From: a virus
Reading direction: 5' to 3' (one strand)
Virus record (IMG/VR): IMGVR_UViG_3300029812_000326
Location: 44,871-108,870 of that record
Length of the DNA: 64,000 bases
The stretch's first letter is position 1, and each line of letters begins with the position of its first letter. The translations under genes and the position numbers were made by a program. Positions 1-10,082 of this stretch are shown piece by piece. Under the pieces are notes generated by a model. It saw nothing but the letters and a program-made list of their open reading frames with translations, did no database searches and was not told the origin of the DNA.

Positions 1-1
1 T

Positions 2-3000
2 GAATATAATAATGAAAATAGAGAAATAGCTATACGTCTTCAAACTGCCAGTTGTCCTGAAAAATATGGGCATCCAATGAAAATTTTTGCATATCCATAT
101 AAAGGAATGTTAACTCCAATAGAAGGATTAAGATCGATTACTTGGGTTGATGCCGTTCTTCGTAAAGATCTTGCAAAACGCGGCAGAATGTCAGTCATGT
201 TAGGCCAAATTCAAAGATTGACTAGGAATTTCCAAACCATTCATTCGAAATTAACTCCATCCCAAACATTTCAATTTTTTGAAACAGTTAAAATTTTTGT
301 GAATAAAATAAATTCAATGGGTGGTATTAAATTAGATTGGCAAGTCAATAAAGGTAAACTTCAATTTATAGACGAAATAACGGGAAAAGAATGGCAAAAA
401 TTGGATCTCGGAAAAATTGAAAAAAATTGGTTACAATTTTCCGAAGGCGAATGGGTTAGATTTATGAAAGAATATTCCCAAAAAATCCGACATATGATGA
501 TTTCATTTGGGATTAAATATTCCAGACATGATCCTCGCTTGCCTTATTGGACTCAAGGTCAACTTGAATCGATGCTATCAACTGAATGGGGTAGACGATA
601 TCCTAAAAAACTAGCATTTGCTGATTTGTCCCGAGCTGAACAAAATGTATTTCGGGAAAAAATAGAAGTAGAAATGCACGAACAATTATCAAAAAGTGAA
701 TTCTCCAAATTTTTTACAAAAGCAGAATTAGAACGTTGGAAATCCGGAACTTTAATGGAAGGCCATCTTTCTTTGATTCAACTATTCGGCGGTTCTTGGG
801 GAATATTAGAAGTTACTCCGGCATCTAGAGCATATGAAGCCGGAGAATTATATGCTAAAGGTGCCGATATAAAAATCCCCAGCTTGGATGAATTAGTTGT
901 GTCCGGACCAATAGCTCAAAGAATTGCTCGCACATTCACTGGCGAACAGCGCGATATGATGAATTATATGTCAAACATCCAGCCCCTTTTGAGATATGGA
1001 ATCTTGCCTGAATCTCATTATCCAATTATAAAAGCCTCAGAAATAAATCTTGATCCTATGACAACTCATTTAGGATTTAAAGAGGAAATTGGAATCATAG
1101 AAGATAAATCTTTCAGAATTAAATGCGTTGAAACTGGGGAAATTTTTAATTCTTTGGAAGAAGTTCCAGACCGCTATTTGAAGCAATATACATTAAGACC
1201 CATGGGTATGAATGCATATATGCACCCAAAAACCTTGGAATCGATGTATGGACAACAACCAACTATAGTTGAATTCAATATAGGGAAAAAGAAGGTTTAC
1301 CTTCCCAGACCGGCATTATCATTTATCAGAGGTGCGCCCGCCAGAGTCACGAAAAGCGGAGATCCTTATACCATCATTGGAAAAGAGATTCAAACATTTA
1401 AAAATCTATTGATTGCGGCATCAGATTACGAGAAAATTAAAGGGGACGAAGCAAAAGCCGCATTTGAAAGAAAGTTCTTTTCACGGGCTGAAGACTATAA
1501 AAATATGATATTAACGGATAAAAATGCATATATAAAAATGACCAAACCAACGATTCCTGGAGTTCAAGGAAAGATTTCCATGGCATTTGCCCCCGGAATG
1601 GCTAAAGCGTTGGGATTGCCGCAAGATATGTTTAGCCATATAACTACAGGATTTGGGATACAGGGAGTATCTGTAAAGTCGATGGGCGAAGAATATTTTA
1701 ATAAAGCCATGGATGTCCATCAAATAAAGGAAGGATCGAATGTTGGAAAATATAGAGGCGCCACAGGAATGGTTTATCCGAATAAAATGGCGTTTAGGGA
1801 AGCTCTTATTGAAGGTGAAGAATTACTTGCGGGAACTATTATCAGAACCCCCGCAGAAAACCGATTCGCATTTTTTGATACATTGATCACTGTTAAAAAA
1901 GATCAAGCAGCTGGAATGCGCCTCCAACTTAGAGAAGCATTAGCAACCCACTGTGATTATGATGGGGATATAGGGCGCCTAGTATTTGCCGAGTTTTCTC
2001 CCCAGGAGCAGGAGCAAGCTTTGAAAGATCTCATAAATAAGCAACACGTTGATAGAAAAGCACATGCAACATTAGCTGAAAGGATCAAAAAGCTTCAAGC
2101 AAATGTGCTTGAATATGAAACCGGCAAAGACGTCGCAACCAAAAAACAGATTGTCAAGGAAATTGAACAAATTCAAGAACTTGAAAAAACAATGAACGTT
2201 AATGTCTATGGTCAAGGTATTTGGGTAAGGGAAGCTAAACCAAAAGCGATTCCAAAAGAAATTAAATTAGGAATTGGCGATGAAATGAGATTTCGAAAAA
2301 TGAATTTGCATCAGTTTATGAAAGAATTGCCATCTATTGATCTTCCCGAAAGATTGATCAAATTACCGGGTGAAGAATTGGAACAACATCTTTCCAATAT
2401 GCTTACGAAAACTGCTACAGCCTACTCGTATAGAAAAGCAATGACCATGAGATCAGCAACTAAGCTATTTGGTGGAAAATTAACTGAACAATATTTGGAC
2501 TTATATAATGAATTGGCCGGAAAAGTTACTGCATTCAAAAAAGTTCCATATGAAAAAGCTGAGCAAATAACTAGAGCTCTATTGGAACCAGAAGCTGCAG
2601 AATCGAAAAAAATTATGGGAGAAGTATTAAATAGGGATGCGGAAGAACTTTGGCCACAATTTAAAGAATGGCATTCTGCACTAAATCGTGCCATGATGAG
2701 AAAGGAAGTTAATGAATTAATCAGTTCTGGAATGAAACGCGCCCCTATTACGGGTGGACAGTTGGCATTATGGGGTCCAAGTGCAGAAATCCCTGCTGCA
2801 GGAAAGACTCGCGCAATTTTAGACTTTTGGGGTAAAGAAAAGTTTCTTGATAGCTTTAAACGTCAAGGGAAAAAAGGCGGCATTGCAATTGCGTTGGCCG
2901 CGCTTGTCGCTCCGATTTTCCTGTCGCACGATAATATATATGATAAAAAAGGATATCCAATAATTCCAACGAATTTCAACGTTGCTCAGCCAATATTCCC

Positions 3001-3160
3001 AGCCCCTATTCACATAATACCAAACGATCCACCATCGCATCCTATAAGAACATTTAAACCTCAGATTATTGATCCTTTGCTTATTAATTTTGGTTCTGAC
3101 AACAACTTAACAACAAGAAGGAATAGTGGCCAATATCCAAATGAATTGAGAAATTACTAG
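2..3160 (+). CDS. Putative two-barrel (DxDGD) RNA polymerase, 5' end outside the window
   Basis: The reading frame is open from the first complete codon, so at least 1052 residues are present and the start lies upstream. The key signal is THCDYDGD (DYDGD at nt 1955-1969), preceded 37 codons earlier by RTPAENR (from nt 1844). In cellular RNA polymerase beta' the metal-binding NADFDGD loop follows the RAPTLHR motif at nearly the same distance. YonO-like and crAss-like phage polymerases and eukaryotic RNA-dependent polymerases carry a similar DxDGD loop. Further upstream, GKISMAFAPGMAKALGLP resembles the barrel strand leading to the active site. Near the C-terminus (nt 2877-2927) is a hydrophobic segment, then a Pro-rich tail. 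Its place before the tail genes would suit a polymerase packaged in the virion and injected with DNA. The role is inferred from one motif pair and context; another large virion protein with a chance DYDGD remains possible. Confidence 0.5.
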   Translation, partial: EYNNENREIAIRLQTASCPEKYGHPMKIFAYPYKGMLTPIEGLRSITWVDAVLRKDLAKRGRMSVMLGQIQRLTRNFQTIHSKLTPSQTFQFFETVKIFVNKINSMGGIKLDWQVNKGKLQFIDEITGKEWQKLDLGKIEKNWLQFSEGEWVRFMKEYSQKIRHMMISFGIKYSRHDPRLPYWTQGQLESMLSTEWGRRYPKKLAFADLSRAEQNVFREKIEVEMHEQLSKSEFSKFFTKAELERWKSGTLMEGHLSLIQLFGGSWGILEVTPASRAYEAGELYAKGADIKIPSLDELVVSGPIAQRIARTFTGEQRDMMNYMSNIQPLLRYGILPESHYPIIKASEINLDPMTTHLGFKEEIGIIEDKSFRIKCVETGEIFNSLEEVPDRYLKQYTLRPMGMNAYMHPKTLESMYGQQPTIVEFNIGKKKVYLPRPALSFIRGAPARVTKSGDPYTIIGKEIQTFKNLLIAASDYEKIKGDEAKAAFERKFFSRAEDYKNMILTDKNAYIKMTKPTIPGVQGKISMAFAPGMAKALGLPQDMFSHITTGFGIQGVSVKSMGEEYFNKAMDVHQIKEGSNVGKYRGATGMVYPNKMAFREALIEGEELLAGTIIRTPAENRFAFFDTLITVKKDQAAGMRLQLREALATHCDYDGDIGRLVFAEFSPQEQEQALKDLINKQHVDRKAHATLAERIKKLQANVLEYETGKDVATKKQIVKEIEQIQELEKTMNVNVYGQGIWVREAKPKAIPKEIKLGIGDEMRFRKMNLHQFMKELPSIDLPERLIKLPGEELEQHLSNMLTKTATAYSYRKAMTMRSATKLFGGKLTEQYLDLYNELAGKVTAFKKVPYEKAEQITRALLEPEAAESKKIMGEVLNRDAEELWPQFKEWHSALNRAMMRKEVNELISSGMKRAPITGGQLALWGPSAEIPAAGKTRAILDFWGKEKFLDSFKRQGKKGGIAIALAALVAPIFLSHDNIYDKKGYPIIPTNFNVAQPIFPAPIHIIPNDPPSHPIRTFKPQIIDPLLINFGSDNNLTTRRNSGQYPNELRNY

Positions 3161-3175
3161 AATTGAACTATAACA
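3146..3175 (+). promoter_or_regulatory. Candidate promoter with TTGAACTATAACA element
   Basis: The 13-mer TTGAACTATAACA sits at 3163-3175. It contains TATAAC (3169-3174), which lies 17 bases after TTGAGA (3146-3151), a good match to a sigma-70 -35/-10 pair. The -35 lies inside the end of the polymerase-like gene. It would serve the small gene and HNH gene that follow. The same 13-mer recurs at 17851, 54123 and, reversed, 54066-54078. Confidence 0.6.
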
Positions 3176-3230
3176 ATATTGAGATGATACATAGAAAAAC
3201 AAAAGGAAAAGAAATCATAGGAGAATAAAT

Positions 3231-3428
3231 ATTTTTTATCGTATACAAATTTCGGGGAAATTTACTAAACCCATTAATATTCAAGGACTTGAAAACAACC
3301 TCGAATCCTTATTTAAAAATCTAACTGGAGAAAATGTAACCATTTTTAATAACAGTTCTCCAACTCCTAAAAGAGATTGGAAAAATCCATCTTCCGTCGG
3401 GATACAATTGAATCCTTTAAGGAAATAA
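3231..3428 (+). CDS. Small protein of unknown function, probable ATT start
   Basis: A 65-codon frame has normal-looking protein composition (FYRIQISGKFTKPINIQGL near the start, QLNPLRK at the end) but no ATG, GTG or TTG at its head. An AGGAG at 3219-3223 is spaced seven bases from an ATT codon at 3231, which is the best start visible. ATA at 3225 is too close to the AGGAG. The frame ends three bases before the ATG of the HNH frame that follows. Function is not recognisable. It could instead be the remains of a longer gene that lost its start. Confidence 0.45.
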   Translation: MFYRIQISGKFTKPINIQGLENNLESLFKNLTGENVTIFNNSSPTPKRDWKNPSSVGIQLNPLRK

Positions 3429-3431
3429 ATT

Positions 3432-3593
3432 ATGCCATATAAAGATCCAAAAAAACGAAAAGAATATCAGTAGGAATATTTACAAAAGAATAAAGAAAAA
3501 TTAAAAATTCGCAGGCAGAAATATTATCAAGAAAATAAAGAAAAAATTAAAAAATATCTTCAAGAACATAAGGAAAGTGTTAAAAAACTTAAA
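3432..3593 (+). pseudogene. N-terminal part of HNH endonuclease, interrupted by an in-frame TAG
   Basis: An ATG with a good AAGGA site opens a frame MPYKDPKKRKEYQ that meets TAG at 3471-3473. It then continues in the same frame as EYLQKNKEKLKIRRQKYYQ and runs into the intact HNH domain. The Lys- and Tyr-rich helix (YQxEYxQKNKEK) is typical of the N-terminus of phage HNH endonucleases, so the stop breaks what was one protein of about 167 residues. A sense codon such as AGG or AAG turned to TAG would explain it. Suppression of the amber codon is an alternative. Confidence 0.6.
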
Positions 3594-3935
3594 TTGAAAT
3601 ATATACGAAATCATCCGCATCGTGTTTGGGCAACGCATACCTTTAATGGTCATAAACACCGAAGATTTATAATTAATATTTCTATCGACGAACTTGAAGA
3701 AATTGCTAAAAATATAACTCATTGCCCTATATGTAATAGTGAATTCAAATGGAAACAAGAAAAACAATGTGATAATACACCATCTTTGGATCGGATTAAT
3801 AATGGAAATAATATTGATAAAAATTCAGTTTGGATCATATGCAGTAAATGTAATCGAACAAAATCGAATAGGACTCTTAAAGAATTTATAAATTACTGTG
3901 AATTGGTTTCGAAAAAGGACTTTAATATCGAATAA
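3594..3935 (+). CDS. HNH homing endonuclease (SIDELEEIA family), C-terminal domain
   Basis: This 113-residue frame holds the whole nuclease core: ITHCPICNSEF, then SLDRINNG (the D-R-I/N core that replaces the canonical DHI), then VWIICSKCNRTKSNR, giving two CxxC zinc knuckles. It belongs to the same family as the genes at 54224 and 55848, which share ISIDELE and TLDRINN. HNH enzymes of this kind nick or cut DNA at a target site and spread their own gene. Translation of this part alone would start at the ATG at 3594, which has no clear Shine-Dalgarno site, so activity is doubtful given the upstream amber codon. The next gene starts two bases after its stop. Confidence 0.75.
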   Translation: MKYIRNHPHRVWATHTFNGHKHRRFIINISIDELEEIAKNITHCPICNSEFKWKQEKQCDNTPSLDRINNGNNIDKNSVWIICSKCNRTKSNRTLKEFINYCELVSKKDFNIE

Positions 3936-3937
3936 TT

Positions 3938-6900
3938 ATGAAAGTATATAATCCAATAGAGTGGAATATTGGTGTGCATGGTGGCTATGATAACCCCGAT
4001 GATGCTAGAAATATAGTGCAGCCTCTTTTTGATTTATTGAATTATTTAAATCGATGGTGTCAAGACCAGGGAATGAATCATATTATTATTACTTCTGGAA
4101 GACGGGAGGCAAAGTATAATGCTAGCATTGGAGGAAGCCCAACAAGCTATCATTTGACTGGGCATGCGGCAGATATTGCCATAATCGGGCGCTATAATAG
4201 ATGGGAACAAACTATGATTTACAATTGGTTGCACACTGTATTTGCTGATCAACTTGCTCAAGTTTTATATCATGGTACTGGAGGTAATTATCATTTACAT
4301 ATAGGAATTCGGAAAGGATCTGAAGGCATGGGGCCACTTTTGGAAACTGAAAGCAAAAGTGAAGGAATTATTGAAGAAAAAAAGCCCGGAACCAATTCTT
4401 GCAACATTATGAATGATAATATTATGGGATATAATGAAACAATTGCGACTCAGATACCGCTTGATATTTATAAAACGAGCTATGAATTACTTCAGGATGT
4501 TACTGAAGAAGAAAAAATTGATCCGTTGATTGCATTAGCTCAAAAACCAGGATCATTTAAATTTGGCGCATGTTGGCTAACCGTGCCTCCAACATCAATT
4601 GCTTTTACAGAACAAAACAATATTGTTGGAATTCCAACCCTTCGTACTAAAGGCAATGTATATTGGAGAACTGGCATCAATTCAATAAACATGGACCTTG
4701 AATTTTTGTTTCCAGGATTGATTCAAATTAATGACGAATTGAGACATATAATTGCTCAAATTAAAAGATGCCCATTTTTACCTTTCGAAAATTATTATTT
4801 GCATTCATTGATATTTCCGGAATTAAAATCTGCTAAGCCTCAACCTGATATCCCATATGAATTTACCACGGAAGAAAAAACGCAACATGAAAAACAAACT
4901 GGCACTCAGGATAGACTTCAACAGCAGCAATGGCGATTGAAAAACAAAAAGATTATGGATATAGTCAAATCCGGAGATGAAAAAAGCCTGAAAGAATTTA
5001 TTGAAAAAGGTAAAAAATATGGATATTTTATTCAAGACGCGGAATCTCAAGAAGATAGACGCGAAAGAACTGAACAGCTTGAAAAGCTTTATGAATGGAT
5101 GGGAAAATATAGACATATTGATGTGGATGATACTAGTGGATTAAGCTACCGAGATCAACAAATGGTAGCGGCAATACGATCAATATCGATTACATCTGTG
5201 CCCGGATTTCCCAAAACTCTTCAAATGAATTGTTCCTGTGATATTTTTAATTATTTTCCTTATACTTCTGCGTTTAGTTTCATAGAAAATGAAACAAAAA
5301 ACGAAGTTCCGGTTTTCAATATTTCCAAAAGTGCACTGTTTGGAAAATATTATAAAGGAATGCTCACTAGAAATAATGCCCAAGAATTTAAAGATGCATT
5401 TGAATCCACAACAAAATTGGAAGCCATTGGATCTGATGAACGTATGGATTATTTGCATCTGAGATATATTTATTCTAAAGAATCGAAAAACCGAGCAATA
5501 TTAGCTCAAAGAGCTATATTGGAATATATACAAGCGATCAAAGATTTTGGAGAAAGCTATGAAGCAGCGCCAGCTGCAGAATTATATCAAAATCTTTTCA
5601 TATTTCTTACGCATCCCAATTTTGGAGGTTGGCAAAATCTATTTGATGCGCCTGGAAACGTAATAGATGCCATAAAAGAATTGGGAAAAGATGCAGTAAT
5701 CGCAGGAAAAAGTATTATTGCTGTGGTGAAATTTTATCAAGATTCTTTTGGGGAATATTTACTTGGCATAAATGCAAATAATGAAATATATGTCATAGGT
5801 AATAGGAAAGGGCGGGAATATTTCCTTCCACTTAAAGATGCAATTAAAAATCCGGAATATCGGACAAGATTATTATTTTATATTAAAGATTATTCAGTTA
5901 AAATCCGATCGTTACAATATAATCAGCGGGATTTGAAACTTGGAGATCAGAATTCTCAAATAGTTGGAATTTCAGCATCAATGGAAACAAAACTTGTGCC
6001 AATGAATATATTAGCATTTACGAAACCAACTTTCCAACATCTTGGAAATTCAGAATGGGTTGTTACATTAACGGTTGAAACATCAGATCCAAATTTAATA
6101 AGAGATTTTCGCATGATGACTGAACGGCTCAATCAAACCGCCTTATCACAAATTGCAGTGTTACCGGAAATTCGGGATTATGCGGATCTTTCTGCGCAAA
6201 TTGTTGAAGGACCATTTTTTAAACTTTTAGGAATAGAAAATATAATTCCTGGTAATTTCAGATATTCTACCGTGGAAGGAAAACCCGGCATATTCCATAT
6301 TCAAATCGATTTTGTACAATCCGATTTAGAATTGAAAACATATGAAGCACTTCAAGCTCCTGCATATTTTCCGTCTGATTTTATCAAATCATTCATTAAA
6401 TTAATCCCAGTGTTATTGCTTGAAAATATTTCTTCTAAACTTGAAGCTGATTGGAATAATTATCACATTATTCATAAATATAAAATTGGAATGCAGCTTT
6501 TGCATCAAACATTAGAAAATTATCCGAAATGGTCAAAATTTCTATTTTATTTATGTAAACCAATTCCAAAATCTTTATGTTCAGAATCAATTCCAGTCTA
6601 TAAATTTATTCTTAATGACATAAGTTCCGAATTAATTGCAAAAAAGCAACAAAAAGATTTATTTAAATGGGATTGGAAAGATATCCTTATGTACGCCGGT
6701 GCATATTTTACTGCAAGATTGGGGGCGGGACCGGGTCCAGTTGGTGATGTAAGAGCCCATTCAGGTGCGATGGCAGCAAAATTTACATTTACGAATTTAC
6801 TTAACACTACAATATTTGCGGCATATAAAGGTGCCGTTGGACGACAATTGAAAGCAACGTTGAATGAAGCCATAAATAGGGAAAATGTTCCGTCCGAATT

Positions 6901-9900
6901 AAAGATTGATTCAACAGAAAATGGACGGAAACTTCTTGAACTTATAAGAGAAAATCAAAAATATCTCCATATCAGAAATTCGACGTATCCTGATTTGGAA
7001 CTTCCAATTATCGCAGATTCTCCTGATTTTTGGTTTTTCCGAGAACCATTATATAATGATAACATTCGAGAATTTGCCGATGTAATAGTCAGTGGGCATG
7101 AAGATATAGTTCTTAAATTGGCGAAACTTAATTCTATGAATAAACAAGGAAAAGCAACTACCCAATTGGCTAAATTAGATCAAATTGCTAAAGAAGCCAA
7201 AATTAAAGAAGTTTTGGTTTCAGAAGAACTCAATAAAAATTTATTGAGCTATTTAAGAGATGCAAATGAAGATTTACAATTCAATATAGAAAGATCTAAA
7301 GATCTTAAAGAAAATGCACATCTTATGATGGAAACAAAGCGAAATAAATCTCAAGAATATTCGGGGCGCGCAGATGAATCGACATTAAGAAGCAGATTAT
7401 CAAGGATTAAACATGATATGGAATATTATAACGATTCGTTGAAAATTATAAATTTAATAGAATTAAAAAACATGGATTTCCAAACTACGGGCGATCTGTT
7501 GGATATTGCATTAGTTTTAGCAAAAAATTGGGGAATTTGTACTCCGAGGGATGCGCAACTTGAAAAACAAATGCTTCAAGATGCTATGAATCTTGATGAA
7601 AATAAAACTTTAAGATTGGGTCGGGCATTTCCAACTTTTAAATTATATTTTATAGAAAAAGATAAAGAAGAATGGTTATTGTTTGATGATTTTTATGGAT
7701 ATGGCGCAGTAAAAGAAATTCAAATAAGGAAAATTAGAAAATCTCCGATTCATACTGCGGTAGTTACATTATCAAATATCACTAATGTACTTCAGGATAT
7801 TCATGCTCCAAAGAATGAAAATATTTCTAAATCAGAAACGGCAGAAGAGCAACCAAATATTGACACTATGCTTCTTCAAGAAGGTTGTGAAATAATGATT
7901 AAGATGGGCTATGAAAATGATTCCAATAAATTGAAAGTTGTATTTCAAGGATCGATTGTAAGTATACAGCCCGGACCAGAATTGCAATTTATTGCACAAG
8001 GGTGGGGAGCAGAGCTTGGCCAGCCAATTCAAGATTTTAGTGTTGGAAAATGGAGCACAATTCGGGATTTCGGAGATATAGCGACCGCAATTTTAAATAA
8101 AGTTTCTGGATTGAGGCATTTTGGAACAACATATAATTTAGCAGAAATGTTTGATGATCTACCAAATATTCAATACAGATCTGATCGTCGAGAAACATAT
8201 GTTGGTAGATTGAAAAATTGGTCGCTTCAAGGATTGGGGCTAAATCCACTGCTTGATCATAGAGACGACAACGTTTGGTTGCCATATCATAGTCCTCCCA
8301 GCATTTGGTCGCTAGCCCATATTATAGAAGGAAAAGGATTTGCATTTGATTGGAGAGTATATAATAAAACCGCGTGGGATGCACTTGATGAGGTATTGAA
8401 ATATATGCCGGGATATATTATGAAGATTTTGCCTTATAATGAAGATAATTTGCAGTCTGCTAGATGCACATTATATATAGGCCCAAGGGATGGATATTAT
8501 ATGGCTACGGATGATTCAGAAGTTGTCAACAGGACATCGGAACATGATAAATATCAAGAAAGAAGAAATAGATGGTACATGCGCGTTAAAGGCATAAAAG
8601 CACCAACGAAACAAGAATTGATAATTAAACTTAGAAATTTTAACATAGATTATGATAGCAATACAAGTATAATTTATAAAGAATTTATAAATCAAAACAT
8701 TATTTGTCAAAATGATGAATGCAGCTTAATGAAAGCAAGTCCATTTAATCCAACAGTAGTTCAATGGAGTGGACAATTATATACCATGGAAATTCTATTT
8801 GGAGGAAACGAAATATGTCATAAAATTAATAAAGAACATTGGAAAAGACAATATTTTAATGTTTTAAATGGTTCAGGTATGACACGGGCCATCATGATAT
8901 ATGATGTTTATGACAAACTTCATTTCAAAGATTTTGAAAGAGTCTACGGTAAAGCTAGCCTCTTTGAACGAGCAACTGAAGGAGTAGAAAGATTTACTTA
9001 TGGGAAAGACGATAATCCTAAAAGGCTGGCCGGAAAACGAGGATGGAAACGAGCATGTAAAACTCATTTTATTGATAGTTATCATCACATAATTGAAAAT
9101 AATATGAAAGCTTCGCGCGAAAATATGTATAATAAGGTTCACTTAATCTATCCAAAAGGCGAACCTCAAATGGCTGCAAATGAAACGCAACTTAAAACTG
9201 GAGATTTATCTGAATTTGAAATGCTTGCAGATGACAATATAAAACCTGATATGATAAGAACGCATAAATTATTTTTTACCAATATTGACGTTGATCGAAC
9301 AAGAAATTTTATAGATTCAATTGGAAATGTTCTTAAAGGTCTTGGGCAAACGATTGGACTTAATGATCGTGGGAATTTTCCCGATATTCCACCATACGCA
9401 ATAGTAGCGAATACGATACTCGCTGAAGATTTGAAAGATATGTATGATGGAGAAATTATTATTTTGCTCGATCCAAATATTGATATTCATGATGTAGTCT
9501 ATATATACGATGATGTAAATGAAATTTATGGGCCAGTTGGAGTAAAAGAAATTTATCATTATTTCTCTATGGCACATGGAGCTTATACAGTAATTGTGCC
9601 CGATCTTATGTCATATCCCAGTAATCTAGAACAAACTGTTGAATTGGGTTATGCTTCAGCATTATATGCAGCATTAATTAAAATAGTCCTTGGTGGCATT
9701 TTAATTGGTGGAGGCGGCGCGCTTTTGGCTGGGAATTTGCTTGGACCATGGACTGGAGTAGGAGTCGCGGGATTTAGTTTGGCATTTACGTATAAACTTG
9801 CTTCTTCTATAGGTTCTGGTGGAATAAATAAACTCATGGGAAGAGAGGGTTCTGAATTCGTGCCCATATGGAGAAAGGGTGCCCCATTTCTTGCTGGAAT

Positions 9901-10072
9901 GGATGGATATAGAAAAGATGATCTTATAGTTCATTATATGGATAAAATTACTCGAATAAGTGGAACGTTTAAACAACTGAGTGCAAGCCTAATTGGATTA
10001 AGAGATAAGCCAGAAGGTACACAAATGGCATTACCAATTCTTGGATATAAAAACGAAAATTTAATTTTTTAA
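3938..10072 (+). CDS. Giant tail protein with N-terminal M15 peptidase domain
   Basis: This 2044-residue protein begins with a D-Ala-D-Ala carboxypeptidase-like (M15) domain. SYHLTGHAADI at residues 70-80 supplies zinc ligands His72 and Asp79, and YHLHIGI at 118-124 supplies the second His pair. M15 domains cleave peptidoglycan stem peptides, so this is likely the tail-tip lysin that opens the wall during DNA entry. The remainder is long alpha/beta sequence of unknown fold with a charged coiled-coil-like stretch near residues 1060-1180. Near the C-terminus (about nt 9650-9800) are Gly-rich hydrophobic segments (LGGILIGGGGALLAG) that could cross or disrupt a membrane. Position before the baseplate genes supports a hub or tail-tip role. 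No tape-measure-like repeats were seen. The start ATG lies two bases after the previous stop and has no Shine-Dalgarno site. Confidence 0.8.
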   Translation: MKVYNPIEWNIGVHGGYDNPDDARNIVQPLFDLLNYLNRWCQDQGMNHIIITSGRREAKYNASIGGSPTSYHLTGHAADIAIIGRYNRWEQTMIYNWLHTVFADQLAQVLYHGTGGNYHLHIGIRKGSEGMGPLLETESKSEGIIEEKKPGTNSCNIMNDNIMGYNETIATQIPLDIYKTSYELLQDVTEEEKIDPLIALAQKPGSFKFGACWLTVPPTSIAFTEQNNIVGIPTLRTKGNVYWRTGINSINMDLEFLFPGLIQINDELRHIIAQIKRCPFLPFENYYLHSLIFPELKSAKPQPDIPYEFTTEEKTQHEKQTGTQDRLQQQQWRLKNKKIMDIVKSGDEKSLKEFIEKGKKYGYFIQDAESQEDRRERTEQLEKLYEWMGKYRHIDVDDTSGLSYRDQQMVAAIRSISITSVPGFPKTLQMNCSCDIFNYFPYTSAFSFIENETKNEVPVFNISKSALFGKYYKGMLTRNNAQEFKDAFESTTKLEAIGSDERMDYLHLRYIYSKESKNRAILAQRAILEYIQAIKDFGESYEAAPAAELYQNLFIFLTHPNFGGWQNLFDAPGNVIDAIKELGKDAVIAGKSIIAVVKFYQDSFGEYLLGINANNEIYVIGNRKGREYFLPLKDAIKNPEYRTRLLFYIKDYSVKIRSLQYNQRDLKLGDQNSQIVGISASMETKLVPMNILAFTKPTFQHLGNSEWVVTLTVETSDPNLIRDFRMMTERLNQTALSQIAVLPEIRDYADLSAQIVEGPFFKLLGIENIIPGNFRYSTVEGKPGIFHIQIDFVQSDLELKTYEALQAPAYFPSDFIKSFIKLIPVLLLENISSKLEADWNNYHIIHKYKIGMQLLHQTLENYPKWSKFLFYLCKPIPKSLCSESIPVYKFILNDISSELIAKKQQKDLFKWDWKDILMYAGAYFTARLGAGPGPVGDVRAHSGAMAAKFTFTNLLNTTIFAAYKGAVGRQLKATLNEAINRENVPSELKIDSTENGRKLLELIRENQKYLHIRNSTYPDLELPIIADSPDFWFFREPLYNDNIREFADVIVSGHEDIVLKLAKLNSMNKQGKATTQLAKLDQIAKEAKIKEVLVSEELNKNLLSYLRDANEDLQFNIERSKDLKENAHLMMETKRNKSQEYSGRADESTLRSRLSRIKHDMEYYNDSLKIINLIELKNMDFQTTGDLLDIALVLAKNWGICTPRDAQLEKQMLQDAMNLDENKTLRLGRAFPTFKLYFIEKDKEEWLLFDDFYGYGAVKEIQIRKIRKSPIHTAVVTLSNITNVLQDIHAPKNENISKSETAEEQPNIDTMLLQEGCEIMIKMGYENDSNKLKVVFQGSIVSIQPGPELQFIAQGWGAELGQPIQDFSVGKWSTIRDFGDIATAILNKVSGLRHFGTTYNLAEMFDDLPNIQYRSDRRETYVGRLKNWSLQGLGLNPLLDHRDDNVWLPYHSPPSIWSLAHIIEGKGFAFDWRVYNKTAWDALDEVLKYMPGYIMKILPYNEDNLQSARCTLYIGPRDGYYMATDDSEVVNRTSEHDKYQERRNRWYMRVKGIKAPTKQELIIKLRNFNIDYDSNTSIIYKEFINQNIICQNDECSLMKASPFNPTVVQWSGQLYTMEILFGGNEICHKINKEHWKRQYFNVLNGSGMTRAIMIYDVYDKLHFKDFERVYGKASLFERATEGVERFTYGKDDNPKRLAGKRGWKRACKTHFIDSYHHIIENNMKASRENMYNKVHLIYPKGEPQMAANETQLKTGDLSEFEMLADDNIKPDMIRTHKLFFTNIDVDRTRNFIDSIGNVLKGLGQTIGLNDRGNFPDIPPYAIVANTILAEDLKDMYDGEIIILLDPNIDIHDVVYIYDDVNEIYGPVGVKEIYHYFSMAHGAYTVIVPDLMSYPSNLEQTVELGYASALYAALIKIVLGGILIGGGGALLAGNLLGPWTGVGVAGFSLAFTYKLASSIGSGGINKLMGREGSEFVPIWRKGAPFLAGMDGYRKDDLIVHYMDKITRISGTFKQLSASLIGLRDKPEGTQMALPILGYKNENLIF

Positions 10073-10082
10073 AGGAGAAATT

